NCBI RefSeq assembly: GCF_902859735.1
Contig: NZ_CADIJY010000003.1
Span: 310,001 to 374,000 of the forward strand
DNA: 64,000 bases
Reading direction: 5' to 3'
Source of the DNA: Achromobacter aegrifaciens
GTDB taxonomy: Bacteria; Pseudomonadota; Gammaproteobacteria; Burkholderiales; Burkholderiaceae_B
The translations under genes were made by a program, and so were the position numbers. Under the pieces are notes generated by a model. The model was not told the DNA's origin. It saw nothing but the letters and a program-made list of their open reading frames with translations, and made no database searches. Position 1 is the first letter of the stretch. Every line of letters begins with the position of its first letter. Shown here piece by piece: positions 1 to 8,639 of this stretch.

Positions 1-590
1 TCGCTCTTGAGCCAGGCCCAGCGTTCCGCCACGGGGCTGAAATCCATGATGTGCGGCGCCACCGGCGTGGCGACCTCGCCGACCACCTTGTTGGTCTTGC
101 CGTCCAGGAACACGGTGCGCGCATTGTTGCCCGCGTCGCCGCGCCCATAGCGTCCGCGCGCCATGACCACCATCAGGTCGTAGACGGTGTCGATGGCGTA
201 GGTCGGCTTGGCGGGCAGGGTGGCTTCGTCGACCACCACCTGCACGCTGGCGCGGATCTGGTCCAGCCCCCATTTGGGATCGTCCGCCGTCTGCGTCTTG
301 ATGAGCCGGGCCAGCGCCCGGATCTCTTCGTCGGACAGGCGACCCACGAAGGGCGGCATCAGCGTGTCGGGGATGCCGGTCATGATGGTGCCGCGCAGCG
401 CCGCCTCGCTCTGGACCAGGCGGTCGCTGGTCAGGCCCGGCGCGATGTAGCCGCCGCGGTCGGCGCCATGACAGACGGCGCAGTTCTGCTGGAACAGCTG
501 ATTCGCCTTGAGGTACTCCCCGGTCGGCGCACTCCAGGCGGCGCCGGCCGAGACGAACAGCAAGGCCGCACTCAATAGCTTGATGTGCAT
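1..590 (-). CDS. c-type cytochrome with cytochrome d1-like domain (3' end outside window)
   Basis: The visible 196 residues begin with a signal peptide ending near AWSA, then a class I cytochrome c domain with heme motif CAVCH at residues 37-41 and a distal Met in DTLMPPF. After about residue 115 the protein becomes a propeller-like segment (ARGRYG, VFLDGKTNKVVGEV, PHIMDF) typical of cytochrome d1 proteins such as NirS and NirN. It is expected to be periplasmic and to bind heme c and possibly heme d1. The ATG is supported by GGGAGAG upstream. The gene is divergent from a MocR regulator. NirS, NirN or another d1 homologue cannot be separated without the missing C-terminus. Confidence 0.75.
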   Translation of the reverse strand, partial: MHIKLLSAALLFVSAGAAWSAPTGEYLKANQLFQQNCAVCHGADRGGYIAPGLTSDRLVQSEAALRGTIMTGIPDTLMPPFVGRLSDEEIRALARLIKTQTADDPKWGLDQIRASVQVVVDEATLPAKPTYAIDTVYDLMVVMARGRYGRGDAGNNARTVFLDGKTNKVVGEVATPVAPHIMDFSPVAERWAWLKS

Positions 591-706
591 GTCGATCTCT
601 CCCGTAAGGTTTTGCCGAAACTGCGGCACATGCACTGTGTCATCGCGGCGCCGGGCCGATAAGGCACGGCTCATGCCTGCGCAATGGTTACGGTCCAATC
701 TGTTTT

Positions 707-720
707 TTGACATAGGACAA
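707..720. promoter_or_regulatory. Putative operator, copy 1 (TTGACATAGGACAA)
   Basis: Read on the minus strand this is TTGTCCTATGTCAA, matching 13 of 14 bases of the site at 2443-2456. It lies between the divergent cytochrome and MocR genes. The TTG-N8-CAA layout fits a Crp/Fnr-family (FNR/DNR/NNR) box, but the conserved centre CTAT also fits a specific operator of the MocR regulator between the two copies. Confidence 0.45.
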
Positions 721-823
721 AGTGAGGCTGTGGCCAAAGCACTACCGTGATAGCAAACGGAGCGCGGCCGGCCCGCGCCGCTTCGAAAGGCCGGCGCCAT
801 TTTTTGTCCTGTGGTTGTCCGCC

Positions 824-2350
824 ATGTTTTCACTCCCGCTCTCTCTATCCCGCCAGGATGCAAAACCCTACAAGCAGCAGATCGCCGACCAGATCGAGGC
901 GTTGATACGCGCCGGACGGTTGCAGGAAGGGGACAGGCTGCCGGCCATCAATCGGATGTCATCGCTGCTGCAGGTATCGAAGAACACCGTGCTGGGCGCG
1001 TATGAACTGCTGATCGATTCCAGCTTGATCCAGAGCAAGCCCAGCCGCGGCTATTTCGTGACGTTGAATCGCAGCCTGGTCATCAATCCGCGTTGCCCCG
1101 ATTTCGTCCAGGACCGTCCGCCGGTCTACGCCGACGCCGTCAGCCAGGCTCTGTCCAGCGGCGTCTGCGGCCAGTCGCCGCCGATGCCCCTGCGCTATGA
1201 CTTCAAGGTCGGCCGTCCCTCGGTTCACGCCTTTCCGCTGCGCCAGTTCATCACGCTGTCGAACCAGCTGCTGCGGCATGCGGGCTGCGCCATGGCCGAA
1301 TATGCGCCACCGGCCGGCCTGTGGGGCTTGCGCGTGCAGATTGCCGATTACCTGTCGGCGGCCAAGGCGTTGAAGGTCGAACCGGAACAGGTGCTGATCA
1401 CGGCCGGCAGTCAGGAGGCTTTGAGCCTGATCGCCTCGCATTTCCTGGACCGCCACGGCAGGGCGGTGTTCGAGTCGCCCTGTTACGCGGGATTCAGGAA
1501 TCTGGTGCGGCGGCATGGCGCGCAGGAGGCGCCGGTTCCGGTGGACGGGCAGGGACTGCGCACGGATCTGTTGCCGGAAGGGCCGGCCAGGCTGGCCTAT
1601 GTGACGCCGTCGCACCAGTACCCCCTGGGCCACGCCATGTCGCTGTCTCGGAGACGGCAGTTGCTCGAATGGGCGGGCCGCAGCGGCGCGCTGATCATCG
1701 AGGACGACTACGACGGCGACTTTTGCTATGAGTCTGTACTGCCCATGCCGCTGGCCGCGATGAGCCCGCGGCAGGTCGTGTACTTGGGGACGTTCTCCAA
1801 GACGCTGGGGCCCGGCCTGAGGCTGGGATACATGGTTTGCCCGCCTGCGCTGGTCGACGATTTCGTCGAACGCAAGGCCTTGCTCAACAACGGCAGTCCA
1901 TGGCTGACGCAGGCCGTGCTGGCGCGCTACTTCGATGAGAACTGTTTCGCGCGCCACCTGCAGACCTTGCGGCGGCGCTACCAGGCGCAGCGCGACGAAC
2001 TGCTGCGCGGCATCCGCAAGGTCTGGGGCGGACGCGGCCGGATCAGCGGACAGAATTCAGGGATGCACCTGGCCTTCGAACTGCCGGCGGACAGCCCACC
2101 CGCCGACGCGGTCGCCGCGGCCGCGCTGGCGCAGGGCGTGAGGCTGTATCCACTGGCCCAGGCCGCCGCCTGTGCGGCCGAGGGCGCCGAGCCCCGACAT
2201 CTGCTGTTCGGCTTTGCCGGTCTGGATACTGGCGAGATCGCCCAGGCCATGGCGCGCGTGCACGCGGCTTGCAAACAATTGCAGGAATCCTGTCAGGACC
2301 GGGCGGCGTCTCGCCCGTCTCTGGACGAAGCGCGCTGCGCGGGTGTCTAG
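824..2350 (+). CDS. MocR/PdxR-type GntR regulator with aminotransferase-like domain
   Basis: The 508-residue protein has an N-terminal GntR winged helix (PYKQQIADQIEALIRAGRL; LQVSKNTVLGAYELL, residues about 15-80) fused to a fold-type I aminotransferase domain that binds PLP. The DDYDGDF motif and the lysine in LGTFSKTLGPGLRLGY mark the cofactor site. MocR proteins sense amines or PLP-related ligands and usually control a neighbouring gene. The ATG at 824 places the GntR helix at the normal distance from the N-terminus, although no strong ribosome site precedes it. Matching sites on both sides suggest it may control the divergent cytochrome gene and the downstream cytochrome c assembly gene. 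Confidence 0.85.
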   Translation: MFSLPLSLSRQDAKPYKQQIADQIEALIRAGRLQEGDRLPAINRMSSLLQVSKNTVLGAYELLIDSSLIQSKPSRGYFVTLNRSLVINPRCPDFVQDRPPVYADAVSQALSSGVCGQSPPMPLRYDFKVGRPSVHAFPLRQFITLSNQLLRHAGCAMAEYAPPAGLWGLRVQIADYLSAAKALKVEPEQVLITAGSQEALSLIASHFLDRHGRAVFESPCYAGFRNLVRRHGAQEAPVPVDGQGLRTDLLPEGPARLAYVTPSHQYPLGHAMSLSRRRQLLEWAGRSGALIIEDDYDGDFCYESVLPMPLAAMSPRQVVYLGTFSKTLGPGLRLGYMVCPPALVDDFVERKALLNNGSPWLTQAVLARYFDENCFARHLQTLRRRYQAQRDELLRGIRKVWGGRGRISGQNSGMHLAFELPADSPPADAVAAAALAQGVRLYPLAQAAACAAEGAEPRHLLFGFAGLDTGEIAQAMARVHAACKQLQESCQDRAASRPSLDEARCAGV

Positions 2351-2442
2351 CACGCCTGCCGCGTTTCCGGTAGGGACGGCGGCGCAGCGCGGGGACCGGC
2401 GGCATCGCTATGCGGCGCTGCCGCGTCGTTCGTAGAATCAAT

Positions 2443-2456
2443 TTGTCCTATGACAA
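2443..2456. promoter_or_regulatory. Putative operator, copy 2 (TTGTCCTATGACAA)
   Basis: Perfect inverted repeat TTGTC-N4-GACAA, 62 bp upstream of the ccsA/ccsB-like start codon. It shares 13 of 14 bases with the minus-strand reading of 707-720. The spacing fits a Crp/Fnr-type dimer site; a MocR site is the alternative. Confidence 0.5.
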
Positions 2457-2517
2457 TATAAGATTCGTTCGGCCTGTGGGCAACCTGGGGCGGACGGTCA
2501 CGCATGGAGATGCTGCG

Positions 2518-3879
2518 ATGCCGATTACCGCTACCGGGTCCGTCCCGCTGACTTCCCGCCGGCCCGTGCCGGAGGTTCCGAATGCCGCAGCCCGGACCGG
2601 CAGGCGCCTGAACCGGACCGATGCCGCGTTCCTGCTGATCTGCCTTGCCGGCTGCGCCTATGCGTTGGCGGAGTTCGGCCCGTTCCTGAACGGCTACGAG
2701 AAAGCGATGCTGATCGGCGCCGTGCCGGCCCTGGCCTGGCTGGGATGGTTGTGGCGCCCCTTGCGGACTCTGGCCCTGTCCAGCGGCGCCAGCGCGCTGC
2801 TGGCCGTGTGGCTGTATGCGGGCGGGGCAGGGCTGCTGCAGGGCGATCTAGGGCGCGCCGAAAGCGTCTTCCTGCTCAAGTACCTGCTGTCGTCGCAGTC
2901 GTCCATACTCTGGATGAGCTGCCTGTTCGTGCTGGGCACGCTCTGCTACTGGGCGGGACTGGCCCGGCCCGCGATCGCCTGGCTGGGCACTGTCCTGACG
3001 TGGGGCGGGGTATGGGCAGGGCTGACCGGCCTGCTGGTGCGCTGGCGCGAAGGGCATCTGCTGGGACCGGATGTCGGACACATTCCAGTCAGCAACCTGT
3101 ACGAGGTATTTGTTTTTTTCGCGCTGGTCACGGCGCTGTTCTACCTCTACTACGAGGCCCGCTACGCCACGCGGGCGCTGGGCGGCTTCGTCATGTTGGT
3201 GGTTGCCTCGATGGTCGTCTTCCTGTCCTGGTATTCGCTCACGCGCGGCGCCCATCAGATCCAGCCGTTGGTCCCCGCGCTGCAAAGCTGGTGGATGAAG
3301 CTGCACGTGCCGGCCAATTTCATTGGCTACGGCACGTTCTCGCTGGCGGGCGCGGTGGGTTTCGCCTACCTGGTCAAGCTGCACGGGCAGAGCGCCGCAG
3401 GCAAGCGTCTGATTCCGGTTTTCCTGCTGGGTGCGCTGCTATGCGCCGAGCCGATGATCTTCGGCTCGCGGCGGCTGTCGCCTGTGTGGATGCTGTATTT
3501 CGGCGCGGGCGCCATCCTCGTGGGCGCGGTGCTGGCGCTGCGCCGGCCGATTGCCCGCCGGCTGCCGTCCCTGGAGGTGCTGGAGGACATCATGTACCGG
3601 GCCATCGCGCTGGGTTTCGCCTTTTTCACCGTGGCCACCGTGCTGGGCGCGTTGTGGGCCGCCGACGCCTGGGGCGCGTACTGGCAATGGGATCCCAAGG
3701 AGACCTGGGCGCTGATCGTATGGCTGAACTATGCCGCCTGGCTGCACATGCGGCTGCTCAAGGGGCTGCGGGGAGAGGTGGCGGCCTACTGGGCGCTCGC
3801 CGGCCTGGTGGTGACAAGCTTCGCCTTCCTGGGGGTGAACATGTTCCTGTCGGGGCTGCATTCGTACGGCAGCCTGTAG
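2518..3879 (+). CDS. CcsA/CcsB (ResC)-type cytochrome c assembly membrane protein
   Basis: The 453-residue polytopic protein belongs to the System II heme handling family that delivers heme for attachment to CXXCH motifs outside the membrane. It shows the family signatures HIPVSNLYEV, YSLTRGAHQIQPLVPALQSWW, HVPANFIGYG and the tryptophan-rich WGAYWQWDPKETWALIVW near the C-terminus. About ten hydrophobic segments are visible. The ATG at 2518 follows GGAGA; longer in-frame starts would add a non-conserved leader. No ResB partner gene is adjacent, so it is an orphan, and its closeness to a c-type cytochrome suggests a dedicated maturation role (inference). Confidence 0.87.
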   Translation: MPITATGSVPLTSRRPVPEVPNAAARTGRRLNRTDAAFLLICLAGCAYALAEFGPFLNGYEKAMLIGAVPALAWLGWLWRPLRTLALSSGASALLAVWLYAGGAGLLQGDLGRAESVFLLKYLLSSQSSILWMSCLFVLGTLCYWAGLARPAIAWLGTVLTWGGVWAGLTGLLVRWREGHLLGPDVGHIPVSNLYEVFVFFALVTALFYLYYEARYATRALGGFVMLVVASMVVFLSWYSLTRGAHQIQPLVPALQSWWMKLHVPANFIGYGTFSLAGAVGFAYLVKLHGQSAAGKRLIPVFLLGALLCAEPMIFGSRRLSPVWMLYFGAGAILVGAVLALRRPIARRLPSLEVLEDIMYRAIALGFAFFTVATVLGALWAADAWGAYWQWDPKETWALIVWLNYAAWLHMRLLKGLRGEVAAYWALAGLVVTSFAFLGVNMFLSGLHSYGSL

Positions 3880-3926
3880 GCCCCTGCAGCCTTGCGGGCG
3901 GCGATGCGCGCTGGCATCGGGTGTCT

Positions 3927-4014
3927 TGGCGGAAGCGGTGAGATTCGAACTCACGAACGGTTGCCCGTTGCCGGTTTTCAAGACCGGTGCAATCGACCAC
4001 TCTGCCACGCTTCC
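3927..4014 (-). tRNA. tRNA-Ser (anticodon UGA)
   Basis: The minus strand folds into an 88-nt class II tRNA. The acceptor stem pairs GGAAGCG with CGCTTCC, the discriminator is G, CCA is encoded, the T arm contains GTTCGAATC, and there is a long variable arm. The anticodon loop CTTGAAA gives UGA, which reads UCA and related serine codons. Confidence 0.95.
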
Positions 4015-4129
4015 TGGTATTGCGTATATTCCGGCGATCCGGCCATCAGGCAAACAATCTGCCAGGCCGGGAACACGATACGCCGTAAAGGGCGCAATAA
4101 TAATCCATTTGCTGCAAAGGAGGCACGCG

Positions 4130-5107
4130 ATGCACGCCGTAGAAATCTCTCGCCCTGGTGGCCCCGAGGTCCTGGTCCCCGTGGAGCGCCCCACGCCGGA
4201 AACCGGCGCGGGTGAAGTTCTGATCAAAGTCAGCGCCGCAGGCGTCAATCGTCCCGACGTGTTCCAGCGCAAGGGCAACTACGCGCCGCCGCGCGGCGCC
4301 TCGGACCTGCCGGGCCTGGAAGTGGCCGGCGAAATCGTCGGCGGCGACCTGGCGGGCAGCGGTTTCGCCATGGGCGACAAGGTCTGCGCCCTGGTGGCGG
4401 GCGGCGGCTACGCGGAATACTGCGTGGCGCCCGCGGCGCAATGCCTGCCCATCCCCAAGGGTCTGTCCGACATCGAGGCCGCCGGCCTGCCGGAAACCTA
4501 TTTCACGGTCTGGAGCAACGTCTTCGACCGCGGCCGCCTGTCCGAAGGCGAGGCGCTGCTGGTGCACGGCGGCGCCAGCGGCATCGGCACCACGGCCATC
4601 CAGCTGGCCCGCGCCATGGGCCACAAGGTCTATGCCACCGTCGGCAGCGACGACCGGGCCCGCGCCGTGGAAGCGCTGGGCGCCGAACGCGGCATCAACT
4701 ACAAGACCCAGGATTTCGTGAAGGAAGTGCTGGACGCCACCGGCGGACGCGGCGTGGACGTGATCCTGGACATGGTGGCCGGCGATTACATCGGCCGCGA
4801 CATGCAGTGCCTGGCCGACGACGGCCGCATCGTCATCATTGCCCAGCTGGGCGGTTCCCACGCCAATGTGGACACGGCCCAGGTCATGCGCCGCCGCCTG
4901 ACCATCACCGGCTCGACCTTGCGTCCCCGTCCGGTTGCCTTCAAGGGCGCCATCGCCCGTGCGCTGCGCGAACAGGCCTGGCCCTTGCTGGAAAAAGGGG
5001 CCATCAAGCCCATCGTGCACGCCACCTTCCCGCTGGCCGAGGCTTCCCGCGCCCATGCCATGATGGAAAGCGGTGAAAACATCGGCAAAATCATCCTGAC
5101 CATGTAA
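4130..5107 (+). CDS. NAD(P)H quinone oxidoreductase (zinc-independent MDR family, PIG3-like)
   Basis: The 325-residue cytosolic enzyme of the medium-chain dehydrogenase/reductase family would reduce quinones with NAD(P)H. A GroES-like N-terminal half (GEVLIKVSAAGVNRPDVFQRKG) is followed by a Rossmann domain with the nucleotide loop HGGASGIGTTAIQLA. Zinc-binding cysteines of alcohol dehydrogenases are absent, as expected for the quinone oxidoreductase branch. The ATG at 4130 has the strong ribosome site AAAGGAGG. It lies upstream of tpiA in the same direction with a 139-bp gap. Confidence 0.92.
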   Translation: MHAVEISRPGGPEVLVPVERPTPETGAGEVLIKVSAAGVNRPDVFQRKGNYAPPRGASDLPGLEVAGEIVGGDLAGSGFAMGDKVCALVAGGGYAEYCVAPAAQCLPIPKGLSDIEAAGLPETYFTVWSNVFDRGRLSEGEALLVHGGASGIGTTAIQLARAMGHKVYATVGSDDRARAVEALGAERGINYKTQDFVKEVLDATGGRGVDVILDMVAGDYIGRDMQCLADDGRIVIIAQLGGSHANVDTAQVMRRRLTITGSTLRPRPVAFKGAIARALREQAWPLLEKGAIKPIVHATFPLAEASRAHAMMESGENIGKIILTM

Positions 5108-5246
5108 GAAATGGGGGCGCTCGGCATAGCGTCCCGCAACAGGATACAATCACGGGTTTCGCCTGGGATTTTTTCCAGGCAGGCCCGTGGGCGGTTGCTA
5201 CGCAGCCCTTGGCTCGCCCCAGTCCAACCGATACAGATACCTCGCC

Positions 5247-5993
5247 ATGACTTCAGTCGAAAACCGCGCCCGCCTCGTGCTGGGCAACTGGAAGATGCAC
5301 GGCAACCTGGCCGAGAACGCCGCGTTGCTGACCGAGCTGCGCGCCGCGGATGCTGCGAGCCACTGCGAAATCGGCATCTGTGTGCCGTTCCCCTATCTCG
5401 CGCAGGCGGCGTCGGCCCTGACCGGCAGCAGCGTGTCCTGGGGCGCGCAAGACGTCAGCGCCCATGAAAAGGGCGCCTACACCGGGGAAGTCTCCGGCGC
5501 CATGCTGAAGGAATTCGGCTGCCGCTGGGCCCTGGCCGGCCACTCCGAGCGCCGCGTGCTGCACGGCGAGACCCACGAAGCCGTCGCCGCCAAGGCCCAG
5601 GCCGCGCTGGCCGCCGGCCTGACGCCGGTGGTGTGCGTGGGCGAGTCCCTGGCCGACCGCGAAGCCGGCAACACGCTGGCCGTGATCGAACGCCAGTTGA
5701 AGCCCGTGCTGGCGCTGGGCGCCGAGGCGGTTTCGCGCATGGTCCTGGCCTATGAGCCCGTCTGGGCCATCGGCACCGGCCGCACCGCCAGCCCCGAGCA
5801 GGCGCAGGAAGTCCATGGCGCCATCCGCGCCGCCCTGCGCGCGCTGGGCGCCGCGCAGGTGCAAGTGTTGTACGGCGGCAGCGTCAAAGCTGCCAATGCC
5901 GCCAGTTTGTTCGCCATGACTGATATCGACGGAGCCCTGGTCGGCGGCGCGTCGCTCGTGGCCGAAGAATTTTTGCGAATCGCCGCTATCTAA
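5247..5993 (+). CDS. tpiA: Triosephosphate isomerase
   Basis: The 248-residue TIM-barrel enzyme interconverts dihydroxyacetone phosphate and glyceraldehyde 3-phosphate. The catalytic lysine is in LGNWKMHG, the catalytic histidine in GHSERR, the catalytic glutamate in AYEPVWAIGTG, and the phosphate-binding end of the barrel reads YGGSVKAAN and GALVGGASL. The length is normal for bacterial TpiA. secG follows 21 bp downstream, the usual arrangement in beta-proteobacteria. A -10-like TACAAT lies near 5145 in the upstream gap. Confidence 0.98.
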   Translation: MTSVENRARLVLGNWKMHGNLAENAALLTELRAADAASHCEIGICVPFPYLAQAASALTGSSVSWGAQDVSAHEKGAYTGEVSGAMLKEFGCRWALAGHSERRVLHGETHEAVAAKAQAALAAGLTPVVCVGESLADREAGNTLAVIERQLKPVLALGAEAVSRMVLAYEPVWAIGTGRTASPEQAQEVHGAIRAALRALGAAQVQVLYGGSVKAANAASLFAMTDIDGALVGGASLVAEEFLRIAAI

Positions 5994-6014
5994 GTTTCCG
6001 TTCCGGAGTCTGTA

Positions 6015-6506
6015 ATGCCCTTGATGCTCAAAATCCTGCTGGCCGTCCAAGTGATCTCGGCGCTGGCTATCATCGTCCTGGTCCTGCTTCAGCAGGGCAA
6101 AGGCGCCGACATGGGGTCCGCCTTCGGCAGCGGCTCGGCCGGCAGCCTGTTCGGCGCCACCGGCGCGGCGAACTTCCTCTCGCGCGCGACCAAGTGGGCC
6201 GCCGTGGTCTTCTTCGCGTCCACCGCCGGCCTGGCTTATGTCAGCCACAAGGGCAATAGCGGCCCGGCCGTCGACTCGGGCGTGATGCAGAGCTTCCCGG
6301 CCGACCGTTCGGTGCCGCAAGTGCCGGGCGCGGCGCCTGCTCCCGCTGGCTCGTCGGTTCCCGGCGCCGCCTCGGTTCCCGGCGCGGGTTCCGTGCCCGC
6401 CGCTCCGGCCAAGCCCGACGCGTCGGTGCCCTCGGCCCCGGCCGCTCCCGCCACCCCGGCCGCTCCGGCCGCAGGCGAAAAGCCCGCCGAAACGCCCGCG
6501 AAGTAA
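6015..6506 (+). CDS. secG: Preprotein translocase subunit SecG
   Basis: The 163-residue protein has the two SecG membrane segments (residues about 3-23 and 55-72) joined by the glycine-rich family loop LLQQGKGADMGSAFGSGS. SecG assists SecYEG translocation in the inner membrane. The C-terminal 80 residues are a low-complexity Pro/Ala/Val tail, much longer than in enterobacterial SecG but common in this bacterial group. It lies directly behind tpiA and is followed by a good intrinsic terminator. Confidence 0.97.
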   Translation: MPLMLKILLAVQVISALAIIVLVLLQQGKGADMGSAFGSGSAGSLFGATGAANFLSRATKWAAVVFFASTAGLAYVSHKGNSGPAVDSGVMQSFPADRSVPQVPGAAPAPAGSSVPGAASVPGAGSVPAAPAKPDASVPSAPAAPATPAAPAAGEKPAETPAK

Positions 6507-6521
6507 GGCACAGCAAACGGA

Positions 6522-6547
6522 AAGGCCGGCACATGCCGGCCTTTTTC
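6522..6547 (+). terminator. Rho-independent terminator after secG
   Basis: Perfect 9-bp stem AAGGCCGGC / GCCGGCCTT with loop ACAT, followed by a run of T. It closes the tpiA-secG unit before the accessory block. Confidence 0.9.
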
Positions 6548-6671
6548 ATGGGCGGCGCGCGCCTGCCCGGACATCCTGTCATCGGCGGCCGTTAGCATGC
6601 GTCGTCGCCGCGCCGGCAGCGGGTAGGGTATCGTTGCCTGCGCACCCGGTTCCCGTCTCTCGATCTCCGCC

Positions 6672-7574
6672 ATGGCCACATCCAAACGCACTCCCCGAAC
6701 CCCGACCGCCGCCGATCAGCAGCGGGGCTCGCCGCAGGCCATGCTGGCGCGCATCCAGAGCCTGTTGCCCTCGATGGGGGCGGCCTCGCAGCGCATTGGC
6801 GAGTTCGTCATACGCAACCCCGCCGAGGTGGTGCACATGTCGGTCAGTGAAGTGGCCGAGCGCACCCAGTGCAGCGAAGGCAGCGTGGTGGGCTTTTGCA
6901 AGCTGCTGGGGGCCACGGGCTTTCAACAGCTGAAGATCGCGCTGGCGCAGCAGATCGTGCAGCCGGTGCAGTATATCCACGAAGACCTGGCCGCCCAGGA
7001 CACGCCCGAGCAGGTCGTCAGCAAGATCTTCCATAGCAATATCCAGACCCTGCAGGAAACCGAATCGGTGCTGGACGTGGCAGCGCTGTCGGCCGCGGTG
7101 GACCTGATACGCGGCGCCCGCCGCGTTGAAATCTACGGCATCGGCAGCTCGGCCGTCATCGCGCACGACGCGCACTACCGCATGCTGCGCATCGGGCTGC
7201 ATGCCACCGCAGTGACCGATTCCCACGTGCAGGCCATCAGCGCGTCGCTGACCGGGCCGGACGTCGCTGTGCTGACCATTTCGCACTCGGGCAGCACGCA
7301 CGAGACCGTGCTGGCGACGCGGCTGGCCAAGGAAGCCGGCGCGCGCACGATCTGCATCACCAATTTCGGCAAATCGCCGATCCAGGAGCATGCGGACGTG
7401 GTGCTGCACACCATGTCGCGCGAGACCCGTTTCCGCACCGAGGCCATGACCAGCCGGCTGGCCCAGCTCGCCATCATCGACACCCTCATCGCTTGCCTGG
7501 CCTTGTCCGACTACGACAAGGCCGTCTCCACGCTGCGCAGCACCTTCGACGTGCTGTCGAACAAGCGCTACTGA
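6672..7574 (+). CDS. MurR/RpiR-family transcriptional regulator (HTH + SIS domain)
   Basis: The 300-residue protein has the RpiR-type N-terminal helix-turn-helix (IGEFVIRNPAEVVHMSVSEV; TQCSEGSVVGFCKLLG, residues about 40-95) and a C-terminal SIS sugar-phosphate binding domain (YGIGSSAVIA; ISHSGSTHETVL; ICITNFGKSPI). Such regulators sense phosphosugars and control their catabolism. No sugar isomerase or kinase is adjacent. The convergent neighbour is a HAD-type phosphatase whose 3' end overlaps by 7 bp, so the two are not co-transcribed. The effector is unknown. Confidence 0.9.
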   Translation: MATSKRTPRTPTAADQQRGSPQAMLARIQSLLPSMGAASQRIGEFVIRNPAEVVHMSVSEVAERTQCSEGSVVGFCKLLGATGFQQLKIALAQQIVQPVQYIHEDLAAQDTPEQVVSKIFHSNIQTLQETESVLDVAALSAAVDLIRGARRVEIYGIGSSAVIAHDAHYRMLRIGLHATAVTDSHVQAISASLTGPDVAVLTISHSGSTHETVLATRLAKEAGARTICITNFGKSPIQEHADVVLHTMSRETRFRTEAMTSRLAQLAIIDTLIACLALSDYDKAVSTLRSTFDVLSNKRY

Positions 7575-8407
7575 TCGTCTTCAATGCCCTCCGGCAGCGC
7601 ATGTCGGCGCGGGCACGCGCTGTCCAGCAGCCTCGCCACGTCCGGCGCATCCGCGCAGGGCGCATTGCCCACCAGCAGGTAGCCGATACCCAGGCGTACC
7701 GCACCCAGCCCATCGGTGCGCACGTTGTCGCCGATGACCGTGACGTCCGCAGGCGCCAGGCCCAGCCGGCGCAATCCTTCCTCCAGCAGCATGGCTCCCG
7801 GCTTGCCGAGTATGTGCGGCCGCGTGCCGGGCGCGCAGGCCAGCACCGACTGCAGTAGCGCGCCCGTCTCCGGGACGATGGCGCCTTGCGGGCCGGGATG
7901 GGTGAGGTCGCCGTTGCTGACCATCAACGCCGCGCCCCGCGCCAGCTCGCCTGCCAGGGTCTGCAGCGTCCCGTAGCCGAAGGACAGATCGCGCGCCAGC
8001 AGCACGATGTCCGCATCGCGGTCGACCAACGCCAGCCCCAGTCCGACCGCGAAACCGCGCAATGCGTCCGAGGCGCAGAGCAGCACCGCGGCCCGCGGGT
8101 TTTGCCGGGCGATATGGCGCACGGCCTGTTCACCGGCCAGGACCAGCATTCCGGCCTGCACCGGCAGGCCCATCGCCCGTAAACGCGGCGCCAGGTCCGC
8201 CGCCGTGTCGGTGGAATTGTTGGACACGATGACGCAGCGCCCTGCCCAGCGGGTCAGCAGCTCGCTGGCGCCCGGTATCACTTCATGCCCCCGGATCAAT
8301 GTCCCGTCCAGGTCCAGGATCAGGCCGCGTGATCGGGCGGTCCAGGGCGGTTCTGCCGTCGGCGCTTGGGGGAAGGAAGCGAGGGGAGTGCGGGCAATGC
8401 GGGTCAT
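7568..8407 (-). CDS. HAD-IIA family sugar phosphatase (NagD/AraL-like)
   Basis: The 279-residue protein carries HAD motif I in LILDLDGTLIRG, motif II in VIVSNNST, the NagD-type cap, and the late motif HILGKPGAMLLEEGL followed by VTVIGDNVRTDGLGAVRLG. The family dephosphorylates small phosphorylated metabolites such as sugar phosphates or nucleotides in the cytosol. The first 25 residues are poorly conserved, so the start could be slightly further downstream. It overlaps the 3' end of the RpiR gene and points away from the phosphonate operon. Confidence 0.85.
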   Translation of the reverse strand: MTRIARTPLASFPQAPTAEPPWTARSRGLILDLDGTLIRGHEVIPGASELLTRWAGRCVIVSNNSTDTAADLAPRLRAMGLPVQAGMLVLAGEQAVRHIARQNPRAAVLLCASDALRGFAVGLGLALVDRDADIVLLARDLSFGYGTLQTLAGELARGAALMVSNGDLTHPGPQGAIVPETGALLQSVLACAPGTRPHILGKPGAMLLEEGLRRLGLAPADVTVIGDNVRTDGLGAVRLGIGYLLVGNAPCADAPDVARLLDSACPRRHALPEGIEDDQ

Positions 8408-8537
8408 GGATCGGCGTGGTGGCGTCGAAGCGCGTGCAGGGTTGAAAGAAGTGGGCGCCCGCTACGGTTCGGGCCTGCCCGGCGGCTGTGATTCTATCTG
8501 AACAAAATTCAAAAATTCATTTTTTTGATTTGAGAAA

Positions 8538-8571
8538 TTTTCATTTGCCTGTCATGTGCGGTGACTAATCT
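8538..8571 (+). promoter_or_regulatory. Putative Pho box and -10 element upstream of phnD
   Basis: TTTTCAT (8538-8544) and CTGTCAT (8549-8555) are an 11-bp-spaced repeat resembling the PhoB consensus of two CTGTCAT-like units. A -10-like TAATCT (8566-8571) begins 10 bp after the box, the distance usual for PhoB-activated promoters. The rest of the 8408-8639 gap is AT-rich with no other feature seen. Confidence 0.6.
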
Positions 8572-8639
8572 GCGTTCCGGAATCAGGGCCGAGCACGCTG
8601 CGCCCCGATGGCAACCTCAACAAGACTAGGAACAGAAAA

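Noticed and set aside
51-578. Long plus-strand frames over the first 600 bases
   Set aside because: They are antisense to the cytochrome gene, which has a signal peptide, CXXCH motif and ribosome site; the plus-strand products are His/Arg-rich with no domain.
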